64,000 nucleotides of DNA from Winogradskyella sp. MH6 (GTDB lineage Bacteria > Bacteroidota > Bacteroidia > Flavobacteriales > Flavobacteriaceae). The stretch covers positions 3,100,001 through 3,164,000 of the forward strand of contig NZ_CP094494.1 of assembly GCF_022810765.1 (NCBI RefSeq). Direction: 5' to 3'. Positions 26,967 through 37,419 of the stretch are shown here, in pieces; position 1 is the stretch's first letter, and every line of letters starts with the position of its first letter. The position numbers and the translations under genes are program-made. The notes beneath the pieces were generated by a model that did no database searches, had not been told where the DNA came from, and saw only the letters and a program-made list of their open reading frames with translations.

Positions 26967-29654
26967 TTAGAAAAGCGTCACCTGACCCTTGTCATCCACA
27001 TCTAAATCATCATCATTTTCATCTGTTTTTGTTGAAGAATCATCTTTAGATTGCTCTGATTTATCATCGCTGCTATCAACTTCTAAATCTACTGATACCG
27101 TTTCTTCATCTACCACATCAAGTTCATCTGCATGGACTTCTTCTGGTGCTTCAAAAGGTAATGGGTCTAATAAATTTATCTGATTTATCTTTTCTTTAGT
27201 TAACTGATTTCCAAGTGCATTAATGCCTTTTACTGCAATAAATTCTTCAAGATTAACTTCCATGTTAGGCTTTCGGTCTTTACCTCGTTCTTTAGTAAAT
27301 TCTACCTCAGCCATTGGCCTCCAATCTGTCGATACAATCTCTAATTGCGACTCTGGATGACTAGAAATAAATGTTTCTTCTTTTCCTTCTTGTTCTATTA
27401 AAAAGCGTTTTACATAGTAACGTTCTTTTTCACCATCATAGTAGATGACAGATATTGGTTTTTTAGGAATCCATTTCTCAAGTACAATCATATCACTGTC
27501 AAAATGAGTTGTAAGTTCTGGAATAATTGTTTTTACAGTTCCTGATTGGGTAATAACCAATAAACGGTCTTCACCTCTAAACTCACCAATAAGTTCACCT
27601 CGCTCATCCACATTAAGGCGCTGTACTGTATCATCAAACCATATTTTGCGTGGCTTTAATGTAGAAACACCTTTCTCTTTTAGCTCAATTCGCTTTATAG
27701 AATATTTAGTAACCAAATTACCTTTAGACGAGCGTCCTTTTATTAAAATATCCGCAAAATCTAAATCCCACTTCAGCTTTTTAATACTTCCTACCTGACG
27801 TAGTAAAACAGTAACAACTTCGGCTTCTCCATTAGGATTTGCAGAAAAATACCATACCACAGAACCTTTATCACCATTGGTCATATCGTATTCTCTATCT
27901 CTAGTAATGCTTGTTACCGCAAAGCGTTTAACATAAGATGGTCCTTTTTTACCATCTCTATAAATCATGTTATAAATAGTACGCTTGTCTTTTTTCTTAA
28001 ACACAGCAACATGAATAATATTTTTGCCAACAAAGGTTTTAGAATCTACCTTGGTTACCATCATTTTACCCTCTTGAGTAAAAACAATAATATCATCTAT
28101 ATCACTACAGTCACAGACGTATTCATCACGTTTTAGCGACGTACCAATAAAGCCTTCCTCTCTATTAACATAGAGTTTTGTATTCCTTATGACAACCTTA
28201 GTAGCATCTACATCTTCAAAAGCACGCAACTCTGTTTTGCGTTCTTTGCCTTCTCCGTAGTCCTTTTTTAGTCTTTCGAAATAAGCAATAGCGTAATCGA
28301 TAAGATTAGCCAAATGATGTTTTACTTCTGCGATTTGGTCTTCTAAAGCATCTATCTTTTGCTGAGCTTTATCTATATCAAACTTTGAAATACGTTTAAT
28401 TCTTATTTCTGTTAAACGAACGATATCTTCCTCTGTGATAGCACGCTTTAAATGCTTAATATGTGGTTGAAGGCCTTTATCTATAGCCTTAATTACACCT
28501 TCCCATGTTTCTTCTTCCTCTATATCGCGATAAATTCTATTTTCGATAAAAATTCGCTCTAACGATGCAAAGTGCCACTGTTCCTCAAACTCACCTAGTT
28601 TTATTTCTAGCTCTTGTTTTAAAAGCTGAACAGTGTTATCCGTTGAACGACGCAGCATTTCAGAAACACCAACAAATAGAGGCTTGTTATCCTCAATAAC
28701 ACAACCTAAAGGAGAAATCGATGTTTCGCAAGCTGTAAATGCATAAAGCGCATCAATGGTTTTGTCTGGTGATAAACCAGGTGGTAAATGAATAAGAATC
28801 TCAACTTCGGCTGCCGTGTTATCCTCAATTCGTTTTATTTTAATTTTCCCTTTATCATTAGCTTTCAGAATTGAGTCTATTAATGATGAAGTCGTCGTTC
28901 CGAATGGAATTTCTGTAATTACAAGCGTGTTTTTATCTAGTTGCGAAATTTTGGCGCGTACTCTTACTTTTCCGCCACGCAAACCATCATTATAATTGCT
29001 TATATCTGCAATACCTGCTGTCGGAAAATCTGGATATATCGTAAACCGTTTTCCTTTTAAATGCTTTACAGAGGCATCTATTAGCTCTAAGAAATTGTGA
29101 GGCAGAATTTTAGTTGAAAGTCCAACCGCAATCCCTTCTCCTCCTTGTGCCAAAAGCAAAGGAAACATTACAGGTAAATTTATAGGCTCTTTACGTCTGC
29201 CATCATAAGAGGCTTGCCATTCTGTAATTTTAGGGTTATAAACAACATCTAAAGCAAATTTAGATAGTCTGGCTTCAATATAACGCGATGCTGCAGCACT
29301 ATCTCCTGTTAAAATATTTCCCCAGTTTCCTTGGGTGTCAATCAGTAAATCTTTCTGGCCTATTTGTACCATAGCATCAGCAATACTTGCATCTCCATGC
29401 GGATGGTACTGCATTGTATGTCCTACGATATTCGCTACTTTATTGTAGCGACCATCATCCAAATCTTTCATAGAATGCATAATACGTCTCTGCACTGGCT
29501 TAAAACCATCTTCAATAGCTGGTACCGCACGCTCTAAGATTACGTACGAAGCGTAATCTAAGAACCAGTCTTTATACATTCCGGTGACTTTGGTAATCGT
29601 TTCTTGATTACCATTGTCTTCATTTAACAATTCTTCATTTTGATCTTCTGCCAT
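26967..29654 (-). CDS. parC: DNA topoisomerase IV subunit A (ParC-type)
   Basis: 895 residues. N-terminal breakage-reunion domain with FKPVQRRIMHSM, the quinolone-region HPHGDASIADAMV (about 85-97) and catalytic tyrosine Y125 in AAASRYIEARL. The C-terminal beta-propeller is followed by a very acidic D/E/S tail (about 840-895). Forms an A2B2 enzyme with the parE product to decatenate chromosomes. It is third in an operon with parE and a small membrane protein (start 1 bp after the upstream stop). Calling it ParC rather than GyrA rests on operon and length. Confidence 0.9.
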   Translation of the reverse strand: MAEDQNEELLNEDNGNQETITKVTGMYKDWFLDYASYVILERAVPAIEDGFKPVQRRIMHSMKDLDDGRYNKVANIVGHTMQYHPHGDASIADAMVQIGQKDLLIDTQGNWGNILTGDSAAASRYIEARLSKFALDVVYNPKITEWQASYDGRRKEPINLPVMFPLLLAQGGEGIAVGLSTKILPHNFLELIDASVKHLKGKRFTIYPDFPTAGIADISNYNDGLRGGKVRVRAKISQLDKNTLVITEIPFGTTTSSLIDSILKANDKGKIKIKRIEDNTAAEVEILIHLPPGLSPDKTIDALYAFTACETSISPLGCVIEDNKPLFVGVSEMLRRSTDNTVQLLKQELEIKLGEFEEQWHFASLERIFIENRIYRDIEEEETWEGVIKAIDKGLQPHIKHLKRAITEEDIVRLTEIRIKRISKFDIDKAQQKIDALEDQIAEVKHHLANLIDYAIAYFERLKKDYGEGKERKTELRAFEDVDATKVVIRNTKLYVNREEGFIGTSLKRDEYVCDCSDIDDIIVFTQEGKMMVTKVDSKTFVGKNIIHVAVFKKKDKRTIYNMIYRDGKKGPSYVKRFAVTSITRDREYDMTNGDKGSVVWYFSANPNGEAEVVTVLLRQVGSIKKLKWDLDFADILIKGRSSKGNLVTKYSIKRIELKEKGVSTLKPRKIWFDDTVQRLNVDERGELIGEFRGEDRLLVITQSGTVKTIIPELTTHFDSDMIVLEKWIPKKPISVIYYDGEKERYYVKRFLIEQEGKEETFISSHPESQLEIVSTDWRPMAEVEFTKERGKDRKPNMEVNLEEFIAVKGINALGNQLTKEKINQINLLDPLPFEAPEEVHADELDVVDEETVSVDLEVDSSDDKSEQSKDDSSTKTDENDDDLDVDDKGQVTLF

Positions 29655-30128
29655 CTATCCTTCTTTTCGCTTTTTGTTTTCTTTTAGTGTTTTTCGTAGC
29701 GATTGCTTTACATACCTCATCTTCTTTCTTTTAAGAAGGGTTACGTTGAAGCGTTCTTTTATATGTTTACCATCATAAGTTTTAATCAGTACAACCAAAG
29801 ACTTATAAAGGAAGTAATCTTTTATTTTATACCCAACAAGTTGATGTCTAGCAAATTCAACCTTATTTTCTCGGTAATTGATATACTCTGTTAGTATCAA
29901 TCCTTTATTTAGGATTATAATTTTTGCTCCGTCACTATCGTATTCAAAATAACCTGCAATAGAATGAAATAACACCAAAACAATGAACAAACCCAGAAAA
30001 ACAAAAAAGGTACTATCCACAAAAAACTCTAGTGAATTAAATACAGTTGCCAATAATATCCCAAAGACAATGAGTATAAAGTAGATGGATACAACCGTAT
30101 TTTTTACTGTTCTATTATCGGTTCTCAT
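29655..30128 (-). CDS. Small membrane protein between parE and parC, unknown function
   Basis: 157 residues. Two N-terminal membrane helices (about 8-30 and 36-60) followed by a cytoplasmic, basic domain resembling a PH-like/bPH barrel ([20 protein letters not shown] ... [20 protein letters not shown]), ending in a lysine-rich tail. Its start overlaps the parE stop by 4 bp (ATGA) and it abuts parC, so it is translationally coupled to both topoisomerase subunits. No function is known to me. Confidence 0.7.
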   Translation of the reverse strand: MRTDNRTVKNTVVSIYFILIVFGILLATVFNSLEFFVDSTFFVFLGLFIVLVLFHSIAGYFEYDSDGAKIIILNKGLILTEYINYRENKVEFARHQLVGYKIKDYFLYKSLVVLIKTYDGKHIKERFNVTLLKRKKMRYVKQSLRKTLKENKKRKEG

Positions 30129-31990
30129 GCGTTTTCTTCAACGATATCAAGTTCTACTTTAAGATTTTCAATAATAAATTCTTGACGCGACGGTGTGTTT
30201 TTTCCCATGTAGAAAGACAATAATTCTTCAATAGACATGTCCTTATCTAGCATTACAGGATCTAAGCGTATATCATCACCAATAAAATGCTTAAACTCAT
30301 CTGGTGAAATTTCACCTAACCCTTTAAATCGTGTAATCTCTGGTTTTGGTTTTAATTTTTCAATAGCATTTCTTCGCTCTTCATCAGAATAGCAATAAAT
30401 CGTTTCTTTTTTATTTCTTACCCTAAATAATGGTGTTTGAAGAATGTACAAATGCCCTTCTTTAATCACTTCAGGAAAAAACTGTAGAAAGAACGTAATC
30501 AATAACAACCTAATGTGCATACCATCTACATCGGCATCAGTCGCGATGACAATATTGTTATATCGTAAGTCTTCTATGGACTCTTCTATATTTAAAGCAG
30601 CTTGCAAAAGATTGAACTCTTCATTTTCATATACAATCTTTTTGCTCAATCCGTATGAATTTAGAGGCTTCCCTTTTAAGCTGAAAACAGCCTGTGTATT
30701 AACATCTCGTGATTTTGTGATACTACCAGAAGCCGAATCACCCTCTGTAATAAACAACGTGGTGTCTAAATATTTATCTTTTTTTGTATCGCCAAAATGA
30801 ATGCGACAATCGCGAAGTTTCTTATTGTGCAAACTTGCCTTTTTAGCACGTTCTTTGGCTAGCTTTCTAATACCAGACAACTCCTTACGCTCACGTTCTG
30901 CTTGAAGAATTTTGCGCTGAATTTTTTCAGCGGCATTAGGATTCTTATGAAGGTAATTATCTAAATAGGTTTTTACAAAATCGTTGATGTACGTACGCAC
31001 AGTAGGTAAATCGCCTCCCATATCTGTAGAACCTAGCTTGGTTTTGGTCTGACTCTCAAAAACAGGCTCCATCACCTTAATGGCTATTGCAGAAACAATA
31101 GACTTTCTTACATCTGAGGCATCGTAGTTTTTGCCGTAAAACTCTCGGATTGTTTTTACAATGGCTTCTCTAAAAGCTGCTAAATGCGTTCCTCCTTGTG
31201 TTGTGTTTTGTCCGTTTACAAACGAATGGTATTCCTCACTATACTGCGTTTTACTATGTGTTATAGCAACTTCAATATCATCGCCTCGTAAGTGAATGAT
31301 TGGATAAAGCATATCGCTTTCATTAATATTTTCTGAAAGCAAATCCTTTAAACCGTTTTCACTGTAGTATTTTTCACCATTAAAAACTATGGTTAATCCA
31401 GGATTTAGATACACATAGTTTTTCAACATTTTCACCACATATTCATTTCTGAATTTATAGTTCTTAAAGATGCTGTCATCTGGTACAAAAGTTACCTTGG
31501 TTCCTTTTCGCCTTGATGTATCGTCTAAAAATTCCTGGTCTTTTAATTCTCCTAATTCAAATTCAGCAGAAGCTGATTTTCCGTCTCTGGTAGATTCTAC
31601 TCTAAAATACGTAGATAGCGCATTAACAGCTTTGGTACCAACACCATTCAATCCAACGGATTTTTTAAAGGCTTTAGAATCGTACTTTCCACCAGTATTC
31701 ATCTTAGACACTACATCTACTACCTTACCTAACGGAATACCACGACCATAATCGCGCACAATAACACGATCGCCTTGTATGGAAATTTCAATGGTTTTAC
31801 CAGCACCCATTACAAACTCATCTATAGAGTTATCGAGTACTTCTTTAACAAGAATATAAATACCATCATCTGGAGAGGATCCGTCACCTAATTTTCCGAT
31901 GTACATACCAGGACGCATCCTGATGTGTTCCTTCCAATCGAGTGAGCGAATATTATCTTCAGTATAGTTAGTTTGTTCTGTCATAGACAT
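30125..31990 (-). CDS. parE: DNA topoisomerase IV subunit B (ParE-type)
   Basis: 621 residues. GHKL ATPase domain ([31 protein letters not shown]), transducer domain, and TOPRIM domain with [10 protein letters not shown] and [12 protein letters not shown]. Supplies ATP-driven strand passage for ParC. A second in-frame ATG (31984) is equally possible. It leads the parE-membrane protein-parC operon. Confidence 0.92.
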   Translation of the reverse strand: MSMTEQTNYTEDNIRSLDWKEHIRMRPGMYIGKLGDGSSPDDGIYILVKEVLDNSIDEFVMGAGKTIEISIQGDRVIVRDYGRGIPLGKVVDVVSKMNTGGKYDSKAFKKSVGLNGVGTKAVNALSTYFRVESTRDGKSASAEFELGELKDQEFLDDTSRRKGTKVTFVPDDSIFKNYKFRNEYVVKMLKNYVYLNPGLTIVFNGEKYYSENGLKDLLSENINESDMLYPIIHLRGDDIEVAITHSKTQYSEEYHSFVNGQNTTQGGTHLAAFREAIVKTIREFYGKNYDASDVRKSIVSAIAIKVMEPVFESQTKTKLGSTDMGGDLPTVRTYINDFVKTYLDNYLHKNPNAAEKIQRKILQAERERKELSGIRKLAKERAKKASLHNKKLRDCRIHFGDTKKDKYLDTTLFITEGDSASGSITKSRDVNTQAVFSLKGKPLNSYGLSKKIVYENEEFNLLQAALNIEESIEDLRYNNIVIATDADVDGMHIRLLLITFFLQFFPEVIKEGHLYILQTPLFRVRNKKETIYCYSDEERRNAIEKLKPKPEITRFKGLGEISPDEFKHFIGDDIRLDPVMLDKDMSIEELLSFYMGKNTPSRQEFIIENLKVELDIVEENA

Positions 31991-32107
31991 TAGGACGAGA
32001 TTAATGATAGAACGCTAATATAAGACTATAGCTTAAAAAATGAAATACGCTTTGGGTAAAGTAATTAACAATAAAGTACCGTTATTGTTGAGAACCTTTA
32101 AGAAATT

Positions 32108-32569
32108 TTACCGTTTTGATAATTCTTCAGCTTTTTGCTTTAAAATTTTGTTTCTGGTAATCATAAGCCCTTTTAAATACCTTTTTAAAATAAGATAATC
32201 TGTAATCTTACCTATGATCCCATATTTAGATGCAAAGTAAAGCTCATCAATCATTACAGTCTTGCCTTCTCTTTCTTTAAAAACATGATTATGCTTGTAA
32301 GACTTAAATTCACCCTTAACAATCTCATCTACAAACAAGTAAGGCTTTTCAAACTCTGATACCTTGAGCGTTAGGTGTTGCAATAGATTAAGATGTGTTG
32401 TTTCCCAAGTTACGTAGTCTCCCTTCTCTACTAAACCTGATATTTTACCACTTATAGGTATTTCATTACGGTTTTTTAAGGATTGTGAATAGAAACCAAC
32501 ATCTCGAGCTAAATCAAAGCATATATCTATATCGGCATTAATTTCAGTTTCTATTACAATTTGGGGCAT
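32108..32569 (-). CDS. SRPBCC family lipid/ligand-binding protein
   Basis: 153 residues from the ATG at 32569 (MPQIVIETEINADIDICFDL); the upstream GTG at 32593 would add residues not typical of the family. The START/Bet v1-like pattern is seen in the opening strand, the VTWETTHLNLLQHLTLKV strand pair and a long C-terminal helix (ILKRYLKGLMITRNKILKQK). The ligand is unknown. It stands alone between parE and ychF. Confidence 0.82.
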   Translation of the reverse strand: MPQIVIETEINADIDICFDLARDVGFYSQSLKNRNEIPISGKISGLVEKGDYVTWETTHLNLLQHLTLKVSEFEKPYLFVDEIVKGEFKSYKHNHVFKEREGKTVMIDELYFASKYGIIGKITDYLILKRYLKGLMITRNKILKQKAEELSKR

Positions 32570-32672
32570 AACGTTAGTTTTGTAGTAAGACACTTACATT
32601 CTTAAAAAGTCACATAAAGTATTTTATTTTTAAAAGTGAATAAAACATATGTTTTCTGTTTTCACAGGAATT

Positions 32673-33767
32673 TTACACATTAAACAAGAAATGCATCACA
32701 TCTCCATCCTTAACAATGTAATTCTTCCCTTCTACACGCATTTTACCAGCTTCTTTTACTTTGGCTTCGCTTCCGTAGTTAACATAGTCATCATAACCAA
32801 TAACTTCTGCTCTAATAAAGCCTTTTTCAAAATCGGTATGAATAACTCCAGCAGCTTGTGGCGCAGTAGCACCAACATTAACCGTCCACGCTCTTACTTC
32901 TTTTACACCAGCAGTAAAGTAGGTTTGCTGATTTAAAAGCTTATAAGCCGCTCTAATTAATTTTGCTGAACCTGGCTCGTCTAAACCTATATCTTCTAAG
33001 AACATTTGGCGTTCTTCGTAGTCTTCTAACTCGTTAATATCGGCTTCTGTACCAACAGCTAACACCAATACTTCTGCTTGCTCATCTTTTACCGCTTCTC
33101 TCACCTGCTCTACATAAGCATTACCAGTGTTTGCAGCGCCTTCATCTACATTACACACATACATAACAGGCTTATCTGTAATAAACTGTAATGGCTTTAC
33201 GTAGTCTGCATAATCTTCATCCGAAAACTCTAAAGCTCTCACAGACACACCAGATTCTAAACCATTTTTTATCTTTAAAAGCACTGCTTCTTCTGCTTGC
33301 GCTTCTTTATTACCAGTTTTAGCAGCACGCTTTACCTTATCTAACTTCTTTTCAGTCGTTTCTAAATCTTTAAGCTGAAGCTCCATATCAATGGTTTCCT
33401 TATCTCTTATAGGATCTACAGAACCATCAACGTGAACAATATTATCGTTATCAAAACAACGTAATACGTGCAAAATAGCATCGGTTTCTCTAATGTTGGC
33501 TAAGAACTGGTTTCCTAAACCTTCTCCTTTACTCGCACCTTTTACCAAACCTGCGATATCTACAATCTCTACCGTTGCAGGCATTACACGCTCTGGATTA
33601 ACCAAAGACTCTAGTTTTGCCAATCTTGGATCTGGCACGTTAACCACACCAATGTTTGGTTCTATAGTACAAAACGGAAAGTTTGCACTTTGCGCTTTAG
33701 CGTTAGATAAACAGTTAAATAAGGTTGATTTTCCTACGTTTGGTAATCCTACTATTCCAGCTTTCAT
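32673..33767 (-). CDS. ychF: Ribosome-binding GTPase/ATPase YchF (Obg family)
   Basis: 364 residues. G1 [12 protein letters not shown] at the N-terminus, [20 protein letters not shown] as G3, and a C-terminal TGS domain ([35 protein letters not shown]). Length and motifs match the universal YchF/OLA1 family, which prefers ATP and binds ribosomes. The 5' leader carries a perfect hairpin of the same repeat family as the GIY-YIG cassette, 7 bp before the start codon. Confidence 0.95.
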   Translation of the reverse strand: MKAGIVGLPNVGKSTLFNCLSNAKAQSANFPFCTIEPNIGVVNVPDPRLAKLESLVNPERVMPATVEIVDIAGLVKGASKGEGLGNQFLANIRETDAILHVLRCFDNDNIVHVDGSVDPIRDKETIDMELQLKDLETTEKKLDKVKRAAKTGNKEAQAEEAVLLKIKNGLESGVSVRALEFSDEDYADYVKPLQFITDKPVMYVCNVDEGAANTGNAYVEQVREAVKDEQAEVLVLAVGTEADINELEDYEERQMFLEDIGLDEPGSAKLIRAAYKLLNQQTYFTAGVKEVRAWTVNVGATAPQAAGVIHTDFEKGFIRAEVIGYDDYVNYGSEAKVKEAGKMRVEGKNYIVKDGDVMHFLFNV

Positions 33768-33773
33768 ATTAAC

Positions 33774-33794
33774 TTCCTGCGAAGGCAGGAATCT
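33774..33794 (-). repeat. A-type palindromic repeat in the ychF 5' leader
   Basis: TTCCTGCGAAGGCAGGAATCT: stem TTCCTGC/GCAGGAA around a GAAG loop. It is nearly identical to the elements at both ends of the 37189-37926 cassette. Between the -7 box (33840-33833) and the start codon (33767) it would be transcribed in the ychF leader. Confidence 0.75.
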
Positions 33795-33832
33795 TTTTTA
33801 ATTAAACTCTTCTTCTCTCTTTTTAGAGATTG

Positions 33833-33840
33833 CAAATGTA
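33833..33840 (-). promoter_or_regulatory. -7 box TACATTTG upstream of ychF
   Basis: Exact TAnnTTTG on the minus strand. The predicted leader is about 60 nt and contains the A-type hairpin. No clear -33 element. Confidence 0.45.
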
Positions 33841-34154
33841 ATTAAATACTAGAATAGTTTTGATTAAAGTTTTTTGAAAAGTTTGTGGGTGGTTTTTGGT
33901 TGCGCTTATCGTGTTTATATATGAAAAGTAGCGGGTTTTAAGCACTAGCTTTTCGGTTTATAACTGACCTTTAATTTATTCATTTTCTTTCGATTAAGAG
34001 AATAAACCGCTGTTTTTTATATACGTCTTAAGTGTGCAGTACTTTTACTACATTTTCCACCAAGGTTTAGATTCATTACATTTTTGATTTCTTCGTAATT
34101 ATTGATAGCTTTACCTATATAATATAATTACCATTAAATCCGGCATCAAAAATT
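33841..34154. other. Intergenic region between divergent ychF and orphan exported-protein gene
   Basis: No ORF of interest. A plausible promoter for the plus-strand gene is TTTTTG (34081-34086), 19 bp, TAGCTTTA (34106-34113), one mismatch from the -7 consensus. Confidence 0.4.
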
Positions 34155-36188
34155 ATGAAGTTATTTTCTTATAGAAATTACATAATTACTTTAGTTTTTA
34201 CTCTATTATGTACCACAACATATACGCTACAGGGTCAAACCAAAGAAATGGACATAAATCCATATCTAAAGCAATTGATAGGTGCACCCATTACCAAAGA
34301 TGCAGACTATGTTTTTGATAAATTTAAAAGTGAAATATTAAAATTTCATGGATTAACAGAAAATGATGAAGTTTTATCTGTTAGTTATCTTAAAGGTCAA
34401 TTAAATGGTATTGATTATATTAAAGGTATACTATTAGAAGTACCCCACAAGAAAGGTTATTATTTGCCATTGAAAATAAAAGTTGGTAATACTTCCTTAT
34501 CTGGTGAATACAATAGGAAAAGTTTTGGATATTCCATTCTTGAAAATGGGGGAGCGTTTGACGGTTATGGAGCAATTGATATTACCATTAAAGATTTGCC
34601 CAAAGGTGCTTATCTCACAGCTAAATTAGATAAGTATAAAGGTAAAACATCGGGCTCTCCTTATGATTACACACCTGCCAAAAACGAAGAAGTAGTGTGG
34701 TCTTGGCAGTTTTCACAAGCTACATTAAACAATACTGTTCATTTTAATCAATTATTGGCACGGCATTTCCCAGCATATTTAACTAAAATTTGGGGCCAAC
34801 AACAGGGAGCCTCTAGAGAACAACAGGAAAGAGCCTATTGGAAATTTAAGGAATTATTTTCTGATAATAGTATATATTGGGTAAGCCTATCAACAAATGA
34901 AGATTATTTGGCGAGCAAGGTTATAAAACAACCCAATGCTATATCTAATGATGCCAACTTAAAAAACGATGAGCCAAAACCCTTGGGTAAATACCCGTTG
35001 TCAGAAGCCAATGTTATCTCAATAGGAAGTTTGACTAACAATAAAAAATTGGATTGTTTAACTGGCGATTGCAAAAATGGAACCGTTCGATTAAAAATGG
35101 AATATGGAGAATTTGTACTAGAACTAATAAATACAAGACCTATTACTGGAACTTGGACGAGCGACAACAAACGCTATAAAATAGATATTGAATTTAACGT
35201 GTATGGACTACCCAAACGCATGGTATTTAATAGTGCTAATATGAGTTACTATGCATATTCTATTAAAGGAAGTACTGGAATATGGAAAGCTTTTGATATA
35301 ACCATACCAAACACTAAAAATAAATATGCAGGTGTTCTATTAGATTTTAGTGGTAAGACTTATAAAGCACCAACAGAGCTTTTACTAGCAGCTTATTCTA
35401 ATAAAATTAATGAAACTTTTACCGAAGATATTATTCAATTAGATTTCGGAACATTTACATACTACAACAAAGACAGTACCTTTATGGCTACCGCTCCATT
35501 AGGTGAGATAAGCTTCGAAAAATTTAACTCTAAAGCCATATTACTAAGTGAAATACGAAATTCAAGAAACTTTGAGTTAGCACCTAAGAAAAATATAAAA
35601 AACCTTTTCTTGGTTTCTGATAAAGACACTTTATACGAAAAATCAGCTTTAAAATTACATCCTACGCCCAAATATAACAAATATCTTATAGAACATTTAG
35701 ACATGTTAAATGCAATCACCACTCCTAAAACGTTTGAGCGAATTAACTATGTTTCATTTTCTCAACACTTTAATTATTACAAAAAAAGGAGAAATAAATA
35801 TTCCGCCCGTCAGTTGGTACTTTTTCAAACCTCTGAAAGAAATATGAAAAATTATTTAGTAAGTCATACTGCCGGTCCTTGTGAAATTCAATCTATCTCA
35901 AAAAAATATTTATCCACTATAAGATCTTCAACTCAATTAGATGAATATATGTTGGAATTCTTGGAAAAAGAAGGTAAGGATGATTCTGAAACGCAACAAT
36001 TTATAGAATATATTAAAAAAACTAAATCAGATGGGCTTATTGCAATAAAAAGGATAGAACCGTATTTGAAAATAAATTGTATCAAATTAACCGATAAAGA
36101 AATTCCTAATTTTGTAAATAACGTTATTACACTAAATGAAAAAGATAGAGCTATAATAGAAAATAATGCAAAATTTAGGAAAAAATAA
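34155..36188 (+). CDS. Exported protein of unknown function
   Basis: 677 residues. N-terminal signal peptide (about 1-27, ending TLQGQT). The mature protein is beta-rich and charged, with a Cys pair at LDCLTGDC (about 302), no T9SS tail, no lipobox and no catalytic motif I recognise. The C-terminal 150 residues become helical and lysine-rich. It lies alone between ychF and TIGR02757. I do not recognise the family; a periplasmic or surface role is all that can be said. Confidence 0.7.
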   Translation: MKLFSYRNYIITLVFTLLCTTTYTLQGQTKEMDINPYLKQLIGAPITKDADYVFDKFKSEILKFHGLTENDEVLSVSYLKGQLNGIDYIKGILLEVPHKKGYYLPLKIKVGNTSLSGEYNRKSFGYSILENGGAFDGYGAIDITIKDLPKGAYLTAKLDKYKGKTSGSPYDYTPAKNEEVVWSWQFSQATLNNTVHFNQLLARHFPAYLTKIWGQQQGASREQQERAYWKFKELFSDNSIYWVSLSTNEDYLASKVIKQPNAISNDANLKNDEPKPLGKYPLSEANVISIGSLTNNKKLDCLTGDCKNGTVRLKMEYGEFVLELINTRPITGTWTSDNKRYKIDIEFNVYGLPKRMVFNSANMSYYAYSIKGSTGIWKAFDITIPNTKNKYAGVLLDFSGKTYKAPTELLLAAYSNKINETFTEDIIQLDFGTFTYYNKDSTFMATAPLGEISFEKFNSKAILLSEIRNSRNFELAPKKNIKNLFLVSDKDTLYEKSALKLHPTPKYNKYLIEHLDMLNAITTPKTFERINYVSFSQHFNYYKKRRNKYSARQLVLFQTSERNMKNYLVSHTAGPCEIQSISKKYLSTIRSSTQLDEYMLEFLEKEGKDDSETQQFIEYIKKTKSDGLIAIKRIEPYLKINCIKLTDKEIPNFVNNVITLNEKDRAIIENNAKFRKK

Positions 36189-36417
36189 GTTAGGATAACC
36201 TAAACAATAAAAAGTCATTATAAATTGCAGAAGGTTGGATGTATTTTACAGAGTTTCGGTAGTATTATACACAACGTTAAGATATGGTTCCATATTCAAT
36301 GAACTATATCGATTGATAAACGAAGTTCGCATTTTTAAACCAATATGTCAATATGTCAATATGTAATGTTACGTATTTTTAACAAAGCCTTATTTTTGCA
36401 GTCTAAATTTTAGCTTT
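36189..36417. other. Intergenic region with short tandem repeat
   Basis: Contains a small hairpin TTAGGATAACCTAA just after the upstream stop and three exact tandem copies of CAATATGT at 36341-36364. A -7 box follows at 36391. No gene seen. Confidence 0.5.
36391..36398 (+). promoter_or_regulatory. -7 box TATTTTTG that fixes a TTG start
   Basis: Exact TAnnTTTG. The implied transcription start near 36405 leaves about 13 nt before the TTG at 36418 and excludes any upstream start codon for the TIGR02757 gene. Confidence 0.55.
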
Positions 36418-37188
36418 TTGAAACTCAAATCATCAGAACTTAAACCCTTTTTAGACGAGAAAGTCCACCTTTACAATAACCCAAAATTTATTGAGAGCGA
36501 CCCAATACAAGTGCCTCATCAATTTTCTAAAAAAGAGGATATTGAGATTGCTGGGTTTTTAACTGCTACCATTGCCTGGGGAAATCGTAAAAGCATTATT
36601 AATAATGCCAATAAAATGATGGTGCTGTTAGACCACGCACCTTATGAGTTTGTGACCCAGCACCAAGACTCAGATTTAGAGGCTTTGCAGTCGTTTGTAC
36701 ACAGAACGTTTAATGGTGATGATTTTATTCAGTTTATAAAAAGTCTGCAACATATTTATAAAGCGCATAATGGTTTAGAAGCTGTGTTTGCAAAACATGC
36801 TGAGCCCAAATCTTTACAACAAAGCATCCACGAGTTTAAAAAACTATTTTTTGAAATTCCCCATTTAGAGCGTACCAAAAAACATGTGAGCGACCCTCTT
36901 AAAAAGTCTGCTGCCAAACGAATAAACATGTACTTACGTTGGATGGTACGTAACGATAATGCTGGTGTAGACTTTGGTATTTGGGACAGCCTCTCTCCTG
37001 CTCAACTCAGTTGTCCGTTGGATGTGCATTCTGGTAATGTTGCACGACAATTAGGCTTACTAAAACGTAAGCAGAATGATGCTAAAGCTTTAGCAGAATT
37101 GGATGCGAACTTACGTAAGTTAGACCCTAACGATCCTGTAAAATATGATTTCGCATTGTTTGGCTTGGGTGTTTTTGAGGGGTTTTAA
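36418..37188 (+). CDS. TIGR02757 (DUF2400) family protein
   Basis: 256 residues from a TTG codon; no in-frame ATG exists near the family's N-terminus and the next ATG (NKMMVLL) would remove the conserved opening (LDEKVHLYNNPKFIESDPIQ). Conserved stretches TATIAWGNRKSII, KRINMYLRWMVRNDNAGVDF and CPLDVHSGNVARQLGLLKRK resemble helix-hairpin-helix DNA glycosylase-like folds, but no activity is established. The stop codon is immediately followed by the left A-type repeat of the GIY-YIG cassette. Confidence 0.88.
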   Translation: MKLKSSELKPFLDEKVHLYNNPKFIESDPIQVPHQFSKKEDIEIAGFLTATIAWGNRKSIINNANKMMVLLDHAPYEFVTQHQDSDLEALQSFVHRTFNGDDFIQFIKSLQHIYKAHNGLEAVFAKHAEPKSLQQSIHEFKKLFFEIPHLERTKKHVSDPLKKSAAKRINMYLRWMVRNDNAGVDFGIWDSLSPAQLSCPLDVHSGNVARQLGLLKRKQNDAKALAELDANLRKLDPNDPVKYDFALFGLGVFEGF

Positions 37189-37210
37189 ATTCCTGCGAAA
37201 GCAGGAATCT
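37189..37210 (+). repeat. A-type palindrome, left end of cassette
   Basis: ATTCCTGCGAAAGCAGGAAT plus CT: stem ATTCCTGC/GCAGGAAT with a GAAA tetraloop. Begins at the first base after the TIGR02757 stop codon. Confidence 0.85.
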
Positions 37211-37234
37211 CTTAATTATGAAGTTAAATAAATT

Positions 37235-37262
37235 AGATTCTGAAACGAGTTCAGAATGACAA
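37235..37262 (+). repeat. B palindrome copy 1
   Basis: Starts AGATTCTGAAACGAG and continues TTCAGAATGACAA; stem TTCTGAA/TTCAGAA, 5 nt loop. Confidence 0.85.
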
Positions 37263-37291
37263 GTCAATATAAAAAATAACAAACAGCGTAC

Positions 37292-37320
37292 TGTCATGCT
37301 GAACTTGATTCAGCATCTCA
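37292..37320 (-). repeat. Inverted B-family palindrome (C form) copy 1
   Basis: On the plus strand TGTCATGCTGAACTTG then ATTCAGCATCTCA. Its reverse complement aligns with B along the full length; the stem differs by a compensating T-A to G-C pair. Confidence 0.82.
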
Positions 37321-37334
37321 GAAAACCAAATACT

Positions 37335-37362
37335 AGATTCTGAAACAAGTTCAGAATGACAA
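37335..37362 (+). repeat. B palindrome copy 2
   Basis: As copy 1 except ACAAG in the loop; lies 58 bp before the GIY-YIG start codon. Confidence 0.85.
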
Positions 37363-37419
37363 ATTAGTTATATTTAATTGCAAACAAACCTAAACAGCCA
37401 ACGATTAGAATAAAACTTC

